From the NCBI GenBank assembly GCA_036898135.1, contig CM072512.1, positions 44,164,110 to 44,228,109 of the forward strand: a stretch of 64,000 bases of DNA. The letters run 5' to 3'. Under the pieces are notes generated by a model. That model was given only the letters and a program-made list of their open reading frames with translations. It did no database searches and was not told where the DNA came from. This stretch comes from Oncomelania hupensis. Its lineage: Eukaryota; Mollusca; Gastropoda; Littorinimorpha; Pomatiopsidae. Shown here piece after piece: positions 54,093-64,000 of the stretch (positions are counted from its first letter, which is position 1; each line of letters opens with the position of its first letter). The position numbers and the translations under genes are program-made.

Positions 54093-54300
54093 GGGTGGCC
54101 TGGCAGCTCAGTGGATAGGGTGCTGGTTTCCTATGCCAAAGGTCACGGGTTCGAACCCCACAGCAGGGGACAAACTTACGTGACTTAGGTACAAGACTTT
54201 CAGGTCACAGAGGGTTTTCGCCTTGTACTCCTGTTTTTTTTAATCCTTTCAGTAATGGGATTGGATGCAGTCTGTCTAAAATTTCAAAAATAAATGTTTA
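54093..54300 (+). mobile_element. tRNA-derived SINE (type b)
   Basis: Head GGGTGGCCTGGCAGCTCAGT gives an A box and GGTCACGGGTTCGAACCCC a B box. The body ends GGGATTGGATGCAGTC and AATAAATG. A 3' scrap with the same GGTATTGGATGCAGTC occurs at about 17822-17840. Confidence 0.65.
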
Positions 54301-54851
54301 TTTCCCTTCCATCCATTACATGTTTGAGCGATGAGTGTGTGTATAAGATAAGGATAAGAATATGTAGGAGTGTCTGCAACATGTTAGTGGGTATGTTGGT
54401 TAGATAGATGGCCACATTTTGAGTCTTTTTTGTAGGAAGAAGGCGCTTATAGCATCCAATATATATTATTATGAATATTATTTTATTTTGTTTTTAGAAA
54501 AAGGTGGTTTATTTTGCAGTTTCTTCTTGTTGCGTCCAATTTTTTTAAAAGATCAGTCGTTGTGGGGTAGGATTGTTATGTTTGTTGTTGTTGATAATGC
54601 ATTTGTTTTATTTTTATTTTTTTATTTTTTTTGGAGAGGGAAAGGAGGTAGAAGGGTGGTGGGAAAAGGGGGAGATAGGTGGGGGGGGGAGGGGGGAATG
54701 GTGAGCGGTAGGGGGAGTGCGATTTTCTTGTCCCATTTTGTTGTTTGTTCTTTTCAAATAAGCTTATCTGAGTGGCATATGCAATAATCAAGCAACAAGG
54801 GTACTTTAAAATTTTTGCATTTTTAAAACTTACAGACATTTATGTGTTTTG
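54301..54851. other. Spacer with G-rich tract
   Basis: AT-rich, then a purine/G-rich stretch at about 54636-54720. No gene seen. Confidence 0.5.
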
Positions 54852-55490
54852 CAGTTTATTATCCCTTTCTGTCAGGGAAACTCTGGGCGGCCTCCCCTGG
54901 GGAAGACGTAGTCGCAGCTTGTGGCACGCCAAAACCCAACCTACGAGCGTTGTGGCCAAGTGGGCTAAGGCGGGACTAACTTGCCTTGTCCACAAGCCAG
55001 AAACCAATGGCGCCTGACAGGTGTGGGTTCGATCCTGCATCTGGGCGTTATGTTTCTCCGAATATTATTTACTTTCGACTCGGGCAACGTCTCAGGGGTT
55101 TTCTCCGGGTCCTCCGGTTTGCTCCCCCAGCAAAATTGTCAAAAATTCACAAATAATGTTAGGTAGGTAGGGTTTGGGCGCGCCACTGGCTGCGACTACG
55201 CCTTCCCCGGGGGAGGCGGCCCAGAGTTTCCCGATAGAAAGGGATAATAAACTGAAGCAAAAAAAACATTATTTGTGATTTTTTTGAAATTTTGCTGGGG
55301 GAGCAAACCGGAGTACCCAGAGAAACCCCCCCGAGACGTTGCCCGAGTCGAAAGTAAATATTATTCGGAGAAAAATAATGCCCAGATGCTGGATCGAACC
55401 CACACCTGTCAGGCGCCATTGGTTTATGGCTTGTGGACAAGGCAAGTTAGTCTCACCTTAGCCCACTTGGCCACATTGCTCACGATGTGT
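54852..55490. mobile_element. Inverted cluster of type c SINEs
   Basis: Three pieces: an inverted tail (54852-54935), a complete forward copy (about 54945-55265; GTTGTGGCCAAGTGGGCTAA to GATAATAAACTGAAGC) and an inverted copy (about 55266-55490). The forward and reverse copies meet tail to tail, giving a near-palindrome of over 200 bp per arm. Confidence 0.75.
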
Positions 55491-56097
55491 AACTCTAATA
55501 TTGTCCCTGTTTTAAGACTTGTGTTGGATCAGTTCATTTGCTATATTTATGTCTAATCACATTTTGCAAGACAATATACATGCATACACACACACACACA
55601 GTCATACAAGCACTAGCATGTTTTGACATGCATGAAAATTCACACATAAGCAAAATATCTCAAAATTATTTGCTAATTATTTTGTAATGAATTTGGTAAT
55701 GAATATGCTTTGCACAAAAGACAAGCAGGCAAATACAAAAAGTATTTAAAACCAGCGTCGTTTCTCTCAAATAATAAAATTATGTCTTTGTTTTTGTGTA
55801 ATTGATATTTTGTGTTGGCCTCTTATGAATACTTTAGATTTTTAATAGTATGCAGGCAGTTGACAATCAGAAAAGGTGATTTGTTATGATACATTATTTA
55901 ATTTAAAAAAAAAAAGACTTATAATGATATAATAAATCGAATCATCCGTCACCAATTGACAATTTTTAAAAAAAATAGTTTTATTGTGTTGTCCTAATAA
56001 TCAAGAGTTTTGTATTTGTGGGTATGACAATTGCTCTTTTAATTTATCATGAACATGATGCTGGTATGGATTGAACAATTTGTGATGTGTGTAACAA
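55491..56097. other. Intergenic AT-rich sequence
   Basis: Nothing recognised apart from a short CA run near 55588-55602. Confidence 0.45.
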
Positions 56098-56260
56098 ATC
56101 TCAAGCAGCCTGAGGCACCAGCTTGCTGCTTAGGCGCATCGTCTTAACACACAATCCTGGGTGACTGGGAGTGGGCAGGGGAGAAGTGACCTAGTGCTTG
56201 CTGCCCTGGACCTTTAAATGTCCTTTTCCTTGCCATGGTAATCATGCGTGCACAACCTAA
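56098..56260 (-). mobile_element. SINE type a, diverged partial copy
   Basis: In reverse complement it shares GGCAGCAAGC, CACTTCTCCCC and GATGCGCCTAAG-type blocks with 19440-19530; the head is missing. Confidence 0.5.
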
Positions 56261-58116
56261 CCCTCAGTTTATACTCTTATCCGCAAGACTCTGGTCATAT
56301 GAGACTTGAGTAGAAGTATTTGATTTAGACATGCATACTGTATAGGAACCTTTCATAAGTCGTACGTTGTGAAATTGGTGCGTGTGTTTGCACAGTGCAG
56401 GTCATGGTGTGAATGTGAGAGAGAGAAAGGAGGAAGAGAGAGAGAGAGAGATAGAAAGATATGTGTTAACACCTTATTATTTTATGTACACTTTATTATT
56501 TTATCACAAGCATAATAATCAGAACTGTCACTTGAACAGTGTCAGCTGTTAAAATCCAGGGAGAATAAAATAATAGTGGCGTTGACAGGAATGTTTTTGT
56601 TTGTAATTTGTTTTCTTGGTCCATGCATGTTATGTTTCTTTCTGATAACTCTTTTTTTTATTCAGAGGATGAAATCCTTTTTGACATTTATGTTATCTGC
56701 ATGCACACATGTGTGTAAATGTTTGGTTTTGACTATTGAGTTCAAAACAAAGATGTATTAAAGACAATTAGTGAATTTGAAAGTACGCAACACATATTTC
56801 TTTCTTTTTTTTAAAATTGTTTGCCAAATGGCCAAGTGAAAAGGTAAACAAGTACTTCAGTCTAATTGTAACAAATAAACATTTTACATCAAAGATGATG
56901 TGCATTAATTTATGTAATTGTAGTCGTAACATTCCAAGATCTATTTGCTACACATATTGTTTGTTAGTAGATGTGGTTCTAGTTGCATGGTCTGTACTGT
57001 AAAGTGAAGTTTTTTGAGAAAATTGGATGCCAATGTTTAGGATGTTTAACTTTTTTTAAGTTCTGAATATTAAATTTGATCCATGACTTTTTTAATGACT
57101 GAATTAATTTGTATTTATTAATTTTTGACAGTCTCCAGCTTGTCAGAGCTCTGTCTTTACTATCTTTATTTTTCTCTTGTATTTCTCTTTATATTCTATA
57201 CATGTTTCTGATCTTGTGAGAGATAGGCCCAGATCGCGTGAGTGGTCCAGCTATGATTGCTGAAGGTTCACTGGACCCTATAAACAAGACATCCTATTCC
57301 TATTTCTCTTTATTATCAGCCTGGACGCTTATGTGATGTTTGATTAACAATCTCCTTGCCATTCAGTCTTTTCTGCTCTTGTTTGCAGTCACGTGCACCT
57401 TTATTTCTTGGTACTTGAGCACTATGTTTAGCACTATGTCTTGGCTTTAACAATCTCTTATAAAACATAAAAATGTCATTTAAGAAAGTACAGGTTGTTT
57501 GGGATTTCGAAATTATTTAACTCAAGGAATTTGAAAAGACCTTTTGCCCCTTGACTTCTTCGCGCGTGCCAGAGTTCAGCCCCCATAATGTCGTCCAGCT
57601 TATATATGTGCGTACTCCTTGTCATTGTAGGAACTTGTGCATTACAGTGCTATTAATTTATTAACACCTTGTTAGTTAATTCTTGTATATGAAGAGCCTC
57701 TTGTGTAATTTGCAGCCTCTGTGTGTTCTCTCCACTATCAAATCGGTCACATGCATGCACTTTTCAAATTAAATGGTTCAGTGATAATTAGAGAGAGAGA
57801 GAGATTAAATGAAAATGAATATTTGTTCTGAATGTATTATGTTACCCGTAGTATTTTTAAAAAACGCTCATGCGCGCACACACATATATATATATAGTTG
57901 AAATAAAGTCAAATTTTTCTCTAGTTAAAGAGGAAAGACAAAAGACTCCAGCTGTATTTTTTATGCCATTTACTTTTCACATTTTCGCAATAAGCTTCTT
58001 CAGGAAGAAATCATCAATGTCAATTGGAACACACACCTATATAGGGATATGTGAGCACAAATACAAAGAACCGAAATCACCTAAAAAATTTATTGCAATT
58101 ATAATGATGAAAACAT
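56261..58116. other. Intergenic AT-rich sequence
   Basis: No coding region or RNA gene identified. There are GA repeats at about 56418-56452 and 57792-57805, and a TA run near 57886. Confidence 0.45.
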
Positions 58117-58190
58117 AACATTATATTACATTACATGGTTATTGCTTTAAGTCCAGCAGACTCTTCCGAGCCAAATCAGGACCAATAATG
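58117..58190 (-). mobile_element. R1 retroposon 3' end scrap
   Basis: Complement of GGTCCTGATTTGGCTCGGAA and the following GCTGGACTTAAAGCAATAA, with an ATTAC/ATGTA tail. It is severely 5'-truncated, which fits retroposition. Confidence 0.65.
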
Positions 58191-58830
58191 ATGAAAAGTC
58201 TTCCGCACTAATCTATGTATGATGTTTACATTCATAAACTCTAAAACTACTCACAAACCATTTTCTCTCTTACTCTCTCACATATGCACACACACGCACT
58301 CTGTAAAGACCAAGAGAGGGGGGAAGAAGTGGTGGTGTTAAGGATAACGATGGTGAGAGGCAGTAACTATAAGTTTCACTATATCATGCAAAGTTAATGT
58401 TTACATCCGTAAATGTCTTTACGACTGTTCAATCCGAAGGACAGAGTGCCAATGTTGCAGGAATAGTAGAGTTCTTCTTCCTCCATAGCACTGTCCATGG
58501 GAAAGATCTGGAGAAAGTATAGGCTGCCATCAAGCGGGTGGGGTGTGTGACTGCAGTGATGAGCAACCATAACACTTTTTTACAAGTTGTTTCTTGGTGT
58601 CAGACTTATATATTAACTTAATACTTCCTTAAGTTAACTGATAGGATTTCTTTTTTTGTGTATATTATAATCATTAAATACATAAGCAGATAAAACTAAT
58701 CAGGAAAATAACACAGGTCATATTGTATGACACATATATTCACACACATTATTTCAAATATTAATTGTTTCTACTGAAGTATCGTGCCTCTGTCTTTTTT
58801 GCACCGAGTTTCAGAACGCTGCATTTTTGC

Positions 58831-58884
58831 GTCTGTGGTGCCCCAACGACCTCAGAGTTACGGGATAGGATAGGATAGGATAGA
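58831..58884 (+). mobile_element. RTE LINE tail scrap
   Basis: TCTGTGGTGCCCCAACGACC and the GGATA repeat tail of the RTE family. Nothing else is recognised from 58191 to 59534. Confidence 0.65.
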
Positions 58885-59534
58885 CAAAGACTGTTATCTA
58901 CCGCTGCGCTACCGAGTATTCGCCCAACGTGCACTGTCCCTGTGGACTGAGCATTTGACAATGGATGGAGACAAGCTCGTTATAAATATAAATGGACCGT
59001 GTACCAACTATTGAGAAATACACCTCATTAGCTTTAGAAAAGAACATTAATCTCACAGTCCTTGTACGAATTTGCAACAGGGAAAAGCCCAAGTCTAGGA
59101 GCATGTACGACAGTACTTACGTCGTTCGCGTATTGTTTTGCGCATTCATAATTATAACTTATTATTTTAACGGCAAATTTTGATATTTAGGATTAAATTT
59201 GATTAGGGTTAAGGCTAGTGTTAGGGTTAACTGTAACACTAGACCAGACTATACCTATTTTCGCCAGCAGATTTTTGGCTTTTTCCACCTTCTTTGTGCT
59301 CGTTTCACATTCGTTTTACTTCCGGTTTCTACGCGGTGTCTTTTTATTTTTGATGCTTTACTTTTCACACTTTAAATGTAAACTAAAGATTGTTTTACAT
59401 TTAGTGAGTTTACATTTCAACTAGTGGTAGAGAAACGTAATGAAATTTGACCATAATTTTTTCACTAAAGAAGTGTGAAGCAGATGGTTATTCTAATGCT
59501 TGATTTACCTTGATTCTTGCTTAGGTTGTATCAA

Positions 59535-59607
59535 GGGCCTGTAGCTCAAATGGTAGAGCGCTCGCTTAGCATGTGAGAGGTACGGGGATCGATACCCCGC
59601 AGGTCCA
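59535..59607 (+). tRNA. trnA-AGC: tRNA-Ala (AGC)
   Basis: Acceptor GGGCCTG pairs with CAGGTCC (one G-U). The A box is TAGCTCAAATGGTAGAGCG. The anticodon stem CTCGC/GTGAG encloses loop TTAGCAT with anticodon AGC. The T arm CGGGGATCGATACCCCG has a perfect stem. No intron, and a T run follows within a few bases, as for Pol III termination. All four helices close, so the gene looks functional. Confidence 0.93.
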
Positions 59608-59793
59608 ATTTTTTTAAATTAATAGTTTCTTTTTTTTTTCAATTTAAATAAATAATTTTTCTCCCGATTGCTCCTTTTTATTTTTTCCTCTATTGTTCTC
59701 AATATTTTAATAAAATAACATAATTATATTATTCAACTTTCAATGATAAATAATCCGGAACACAATAATAATAGAACTGGCATTACTCACTAC

Positions 59794-59795
<2 letters not shown>

Positions 59796-59824
<29 letters not shown>

Positions 59825-59842
59825 GAAATAATAATAATAATA

Positions 59843-59884
<42 letters not shown>
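59796..59884. repeat. AAT/ATT palindromic microsatellite
   Basis: AAT units switch to ATT units near 59840, giving a perfect long hairpin. The same arrangement recurs at about 61568-61615 before the second duplicated unit. Confidence 0.85.
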
Positions 59885-59887
<3 letters not shown>

Positions 59888-60780
59888 GTAAAATACCTAG
59901 AAATACCTAGAAAGCACCAACAACATCTATATGTTTGTCTATAAGTTCGTAGACTTCAAAAAGGCGTTTGATAGAGTCTGGCATGCAGCTCTGTGGGCAA
60001 CCATGAGAGTGTACAATATCAGCCCTAAAATTATTGAAGTCATCAAAAGCCTGTATGACAAGGCTACCAGTGCAGTCCTCCACAACAGCGCCATCGGAAA
60101 CTGGTTCCGAACAACAATCGGTGTGCACCAGGGATGCCTACTCTCTCCAACACTCTTCAACACATCTTCCTAGAGCGCATCATGTCAGATGCCCTTGCAG
60201 ATCACGAAGGCACAGTCAGCATAGGGGGAGGAGCAATCTCCAGCCTTCGTTTTGCAGATAGCATTGATGGATTGGCTGGAGAGGACCAAGAACTTGAACA
60301 GCTGGTGCAGAGGCTTGACACCACCTCCAGAGCCTATGGAATGGAAATAAGTGCATAGAAGACCAACATGATGACCAACAACACCAATGGCATCAACACG
60401 GACATCAAAGTCCAAGGCCAATCCCTCAACACAGTGCATAGCTTTAAATATTTAGGAGCCATTGTATCAGACAATGGGTCCTAACAGGAAGTCCTCTCCA
60501 GGATCGCATAAACAACTGCTGCCCTGGCGAGGTTGAAGCCAATTTGGAAAGACAGGACCATCAGACTACATTCCAAGGTAAGACTGCTGCGCTTCCTTGT
60601 CATCTCTATCTTCCTATATGCTTGCGAAACATGGACCCTCACAGCAGATCTACAACAAAGAATACAGACCATGGAGATGAGGTGCTACAGAAGACTTCTG
60701 GGCATTTCCTATACCCAGCACATCACCAACGACAAAGTCCGACAGATCATCACACAAGCCATTGGACAACACGATGACCT
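59885..60780 (+). mobile_element. RTE fragment E (duplicated unit 1)
   Basis: RT core ([26 protein letters not shown], catalytic region RFADSIDG with Ser for the second Asp) to the start of the C-terminal module ([13 protein letters not shown]). Several stops and frameshifts. It ends abruptly at ...GATGACCT, where another retroposon begins. Confidence 0.8.
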
Positions 60781-61440
60781 ACAATACAATACAATATAAC
60801 TTTATTGATCTCAAACTGAGAAACTCAATACATGGTCTGCAATCCGACATAAAAATTAAGAGTACATGGACAAGAACTAAGAAACGTATTAGCATATTAT
60901 GCATACATAATTATATAACACAACATATTCATTTCCTTACTACTTATAGACGGTACATCTACTGGACATTACTTTCAAGTTCTCGCACAGCACATTTACC
61001 ATCACATTTATTCCAACATTTAACATGTCATTTCTCTAAGATACATAGACTAAATATTGCCTTTCGCACAGCACACTTACTATCACATTTATTCCAACAT
61101 TAAACATGTCATTTCTCTAAGATACATAGACTAGATATTGCCTTTCTCACTTCATATTATCACAACGTTTATTCCAAAATACCTTCTCATCCTTCACACG
61201 CACACACACACCCACACATTAACACACACACACACATACACACACACGCGCACACCCATAGTAACTAGGAGCAAACATTATTAACTAGGATACGTTCCAA
61301 ATATCACTTAAACATTGCATCAGGGGAAAAAAACAAAAAAACTAGTTTGTAATGTAAGCAAAAATCGTGAATATTTTTGTTTAGGTAGTACGTCTAAATT
61401 ACAAAGCACATCTTCCGAAAACGTATATTTTGTTTAAACT
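60781..61440 (-). mobile_element. Retroposon inserted in the RTE fragment (unit 1)
   Basis: On the minus strand it ends GAGATCAATAAAGTTATATT with a TATTG repeat tail (60781-60797), the form of a LINE/SINE 3' end. An internal duplication of about 80 bp (CATTTATTCCAACATT blocks) distinguishes it from unit 2. CA-rich runs lie near 61199-61256. Confidence 0.6.
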
Positions 61441-61469
61441 CCAGGTAAACTTAAAATTAAAAAAAAAAA

Positions 61470-61479
61470 ATCTTTATAT

Positions 61480-61548
<69 letters not shown>

Positions 61549-61567
61549 ATATATATATATATATATA
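61470..61567. repeat. AT dinucleotide microsatellite
   Basis: About 45 AT units between the two duplicated units. Confidence 0.9.
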
Positions 61568-61585
61568 TTAATAATAATAATAATA

Positions 61586-61615
<30 letters not shown>

Positions 61616-61618
<3 letters not shown>

Positions 61619-62438
61619 GTGAAAATACCTATAGCACCAACAACATCTATATGTTTGTCTATAAGTTCGTAGACTTCAAAAAGGCCTAAAATTATTGAAG
61701 TCATCAAAAGCCTGTATGACAAAGCTACCAGTGCAGTCCTCCACAACAGCGCCATCGGAAACTGGTTCAGAACAACAATCGGTGTGCACCAGGGATGCCT
61801 ACTCTCTCCAACACTCTTCAACATCTTCCTAGAGCGCATCATGTCAGATGCCCTTGCAGATCACGAAGGCACAGTCAGCATAGGGGGAAGAGCAATCTCC
61901 AGCCTTCGTTTTGCAGATAGCATTGATGGATTGGCTGGAGAGGAACAAGAACTTGAACAGCTGGTGCAGAGGCTTGACACCACCTCCAGAGCCTATGGAA
62001 TGGAAATAAGTGCAGAGAAGACCAAAATGATGACCAACAACACCAATGGCATCAACACGGACATCAAAGTCCAAGGCCAATCCCTGAACACAGTGCATAG
62101 CTTCAAATATTTAGGAGTCATTGTATCAGACAATGGGTCCTGAGAGGAAGTCCTCTCCAGGATCGAACAAACAACTGCTGCCCTGGCGAGGTTGAAGCCA
62201 ATTTGGAAAGACAGGACCATCAGTCTACATTCCAAGGTAAGACTGCTGCGCTCCCTTGTCATCTCTATCTTCCTATATGCTTGCGAAACATGGACCCTCA
62301 CAGCAGATCTACAACGAAGAATACAGAGCATGGAGATGAGGTGCTACAGAAGACTTCTGGGCATTTCCTATACCCAGCACATCACCAACGACAAAGTCCG
62401 ACAGATCATCACACAAGCCATTGGACAACACGATGACC
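61616..62438 (+). mobile_element. RTE fragment F (duplicated unit 2)
   Basis: Nearly the same sequence as fragment E, including the RFADSIDG change and the same break at GATGACCT. It lacks about 71 bp that E has after GACTTCAAAAAGGC. Fewer stops than E. Confidence 0.8.
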
Positions 62439-63040
62439 TACAATACAATACAATATAACTTTATTGATCTCAAACTGAGAAATTCAATACATGGTCTGCA
62501 ATCCGACATAAAAATTAAGAGTACATGGACAAGAACTAAGAAACGTATTAGCATATTATGCATACATAATTATATAACACAACATATTATTCATTTCCTT
62601 ACTACTTATACGGCACATAGACTGGACATTACTTTCAAGTTCTCGCACAGCACATTTACCATCACATTTATTCCAACATTGAACATGTCATTTCTCTAAG
62701 ATACATAGACTAAATATTGCCTTTCTCACTGCATATTATCACAACGTTTATTCCAAAATACCTTCTCATCCTTCACGCGCACACACACACACACACACAT
62801 TAACACACACATATACACACACGCGCACACCCATAGTAACTAGGATCAAACATTATTAACTAGGATACGTTCCAAATATCACTTAAACATTGCATCAGGG
62901 GAAAAAAACAAAAAAACTAGTTTGTAATGTAAGCAAAAATCGTGAATATTTTTGTTTAGGTAGTACGTCTAAATTACAAAGCACATCTTCCGAAAACGTA
63001 TATTTTGTTTCAGCTCCAGGTAAACTTAAAATTTAAAAAA
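62439..63040 (-). mobile_element. Retroposon in unit 2
   Basis: Same minus-strand retroposon as in unit 1 and the same TATTG tail junction, without the internal duplication. Confidence 0.6.
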
Positions 63041-63058
63041 AAAAAGAAAAGAATTAAA

Positions 63059-63200
<142 letters not shown>

Positions 63201-63425
63201 TGCTAATCAAAATAATACAAGGGCCACTTGGACATATGGGTCTCTCTCTTTAAATCAGAACACGAATTCGATTTATTAGTTCATCATATTTTATTGCAAT
63301 CATTTCTGCATCAATAACAAAAAATATTTGAGACATCAGTCGCTTAAAATTCGAGTAAATTCAATTTAACTGGACATACCCCTCATTTACAAAATCAAAA
63401 CTTTAGAAACCAAAAATCTATAGAG

Positions 63426-64000
63426 TCAGTATCGGGTGTGGCCACCGTTTGCATCAATGCAGTCTTGGCATCGTTGTCTCATGGACCGTATCAGGTTATG
63501 GAGGATGTTTCCTGGGATGGCCAACCACTCTTGCTGGAGAACTTGGGCCAGAACTTCAAGGTTAGCTCCTGGAGGGAGGTTTGCCCGTGTCTGTCGACCC
63601 AAGACATCCCACAGATGTTCTATGGGGTTCAAATCGTGATCGAGCCGGCCAATCCATCCTTATGACGTGCTGTTGCTGCAGGAAGTCATTGACGATACGC
63701 GCTCGGTGGGGTCTGGCATTATCGTCCTGTAGTATGGCACCTTCCCCAATGGCCCGCAGAGCTGGAGAAACCCTAGGTTGTAGGACGTCATCCCTGTAGC
63801 CAATACCGTTTAAGTTGCCATGAATTTGGAACAGGGGTGTTCTGAAGTTTAATGCGAAGCCACCCCACATCATGACAGATCCACCACCAAAGCGGTCATG
63901 CTCGCGCACCGTCGCATCAGCAAAACGCTCCCGTGGACGCCTCCAAACATTCACTCGACGGTCGTTGAAAGACAAGGAGAACCGAGACTCGTCTGTAAAG
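63426..64000 (-). pseudogene. Tc1/mariner-type transposase, C-terminal part, frameshifted
   Basis: Minus-strand reading gives GGGSVMMWGGF, LQDDNARPHRARIV and MDWPARS, then after a +1 shift near 63640 LNPIEHLWDVLG: the second Asp and last catalytic motifs of a Tc1-like DDE transposase. The N-terminal half lies beyond the window. The transposase tail continues to the stop at 63426. The 3' inverted end would be expected between 63205 and 63425 (near AAGGGCCACTTGG) but is not proven. Confidence 0.82.

Noticed and set aside
54093..54165. Possible functional tRNA gene
   Set aside because: A and B boxes are present but the acceptor stem does not pair and the sequence continues into a SINE body.

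Overview
The window is eukaryotic, intron-rich and heavily loaded with transposons. Three conserved animal genes can be assembled exon by exon with GT-AG junctions and exact reading-frame closure: DTWD1 (tRNA acp3U writer; + strand, 5092-23536, six exons, 380 aa), MOSMO (modulator of Smoothened; - strand, 38254-31840, three exons, 167 aa) and SLC25A17/PMP34 (peroxisomal cofactor carrier; + strand, 39077-53803, nine exons per transcript, 308 or 310 aa). The mix of RTE, CR1 and Ty3/gypsy elements, tRNA-derived SINEs and long AT/TTA/GA microsatellites suggests a marine invertebrate, most likely a mollusc. That is an inference and not a firm assignment.

Layout. 1-4360: a LINE 3' scrap, a nearly full-length dead RTE retrotransposon (599-3511) and a transposase-like ORF fragment. 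4362-4965: a solo LTR with a perfect 5-bp target duplication just upstream of the first DTWD1 coding exon. 5092-23536: DTWD1, whose introns hold several TIR elements, SINEs and a 6.2-kb DNA transposon (about 11085-17253). That transposon encodes a two-exon, 1071-aa DDE-transposase-like protein with an OTU domain and a Tudor-like tail, and it is bracketed by arrays of a 27-bp repeat. 23537-31839: intergenic, with SINE, RTE and a 580-bp retroposon family (R1). 31840-38254: MOSMO, with an apparently full-length CR1 LINE in intron 1 whose ORF1 and ORF2 lie in one frame separated by a single UGA. 38255-39076: head-to-head promoter region. 39077-53803: SLC25A17. It carries two homologous, phase-matched exons at the same protein position (apparently mutually exclusive), with an RTE insertion between them. 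A 6.06-kb Ty3/gypsy element with same-length LTRs lies in a later intron. 53804-64000: SINE clusters, an intact tRNA-Ala(AGC) gene, a tandem duplication built around an RTE fragment, and a Tc1-like transposase running off the window end.

The best candidates for something undescribed are: the alternative exon pair in SLC25A17; the DDE-OTU-Tudor transposon with its repeat arrays; the in-frame UGA between the CR1 ORFs; and the deletion-derivative gypsy element with integrase before RT and a cluster of perfect heat-shock elements in its leader. The three host genes do not form a known pathway together. MOSMO and SLC25A17 share only a promoter interval.
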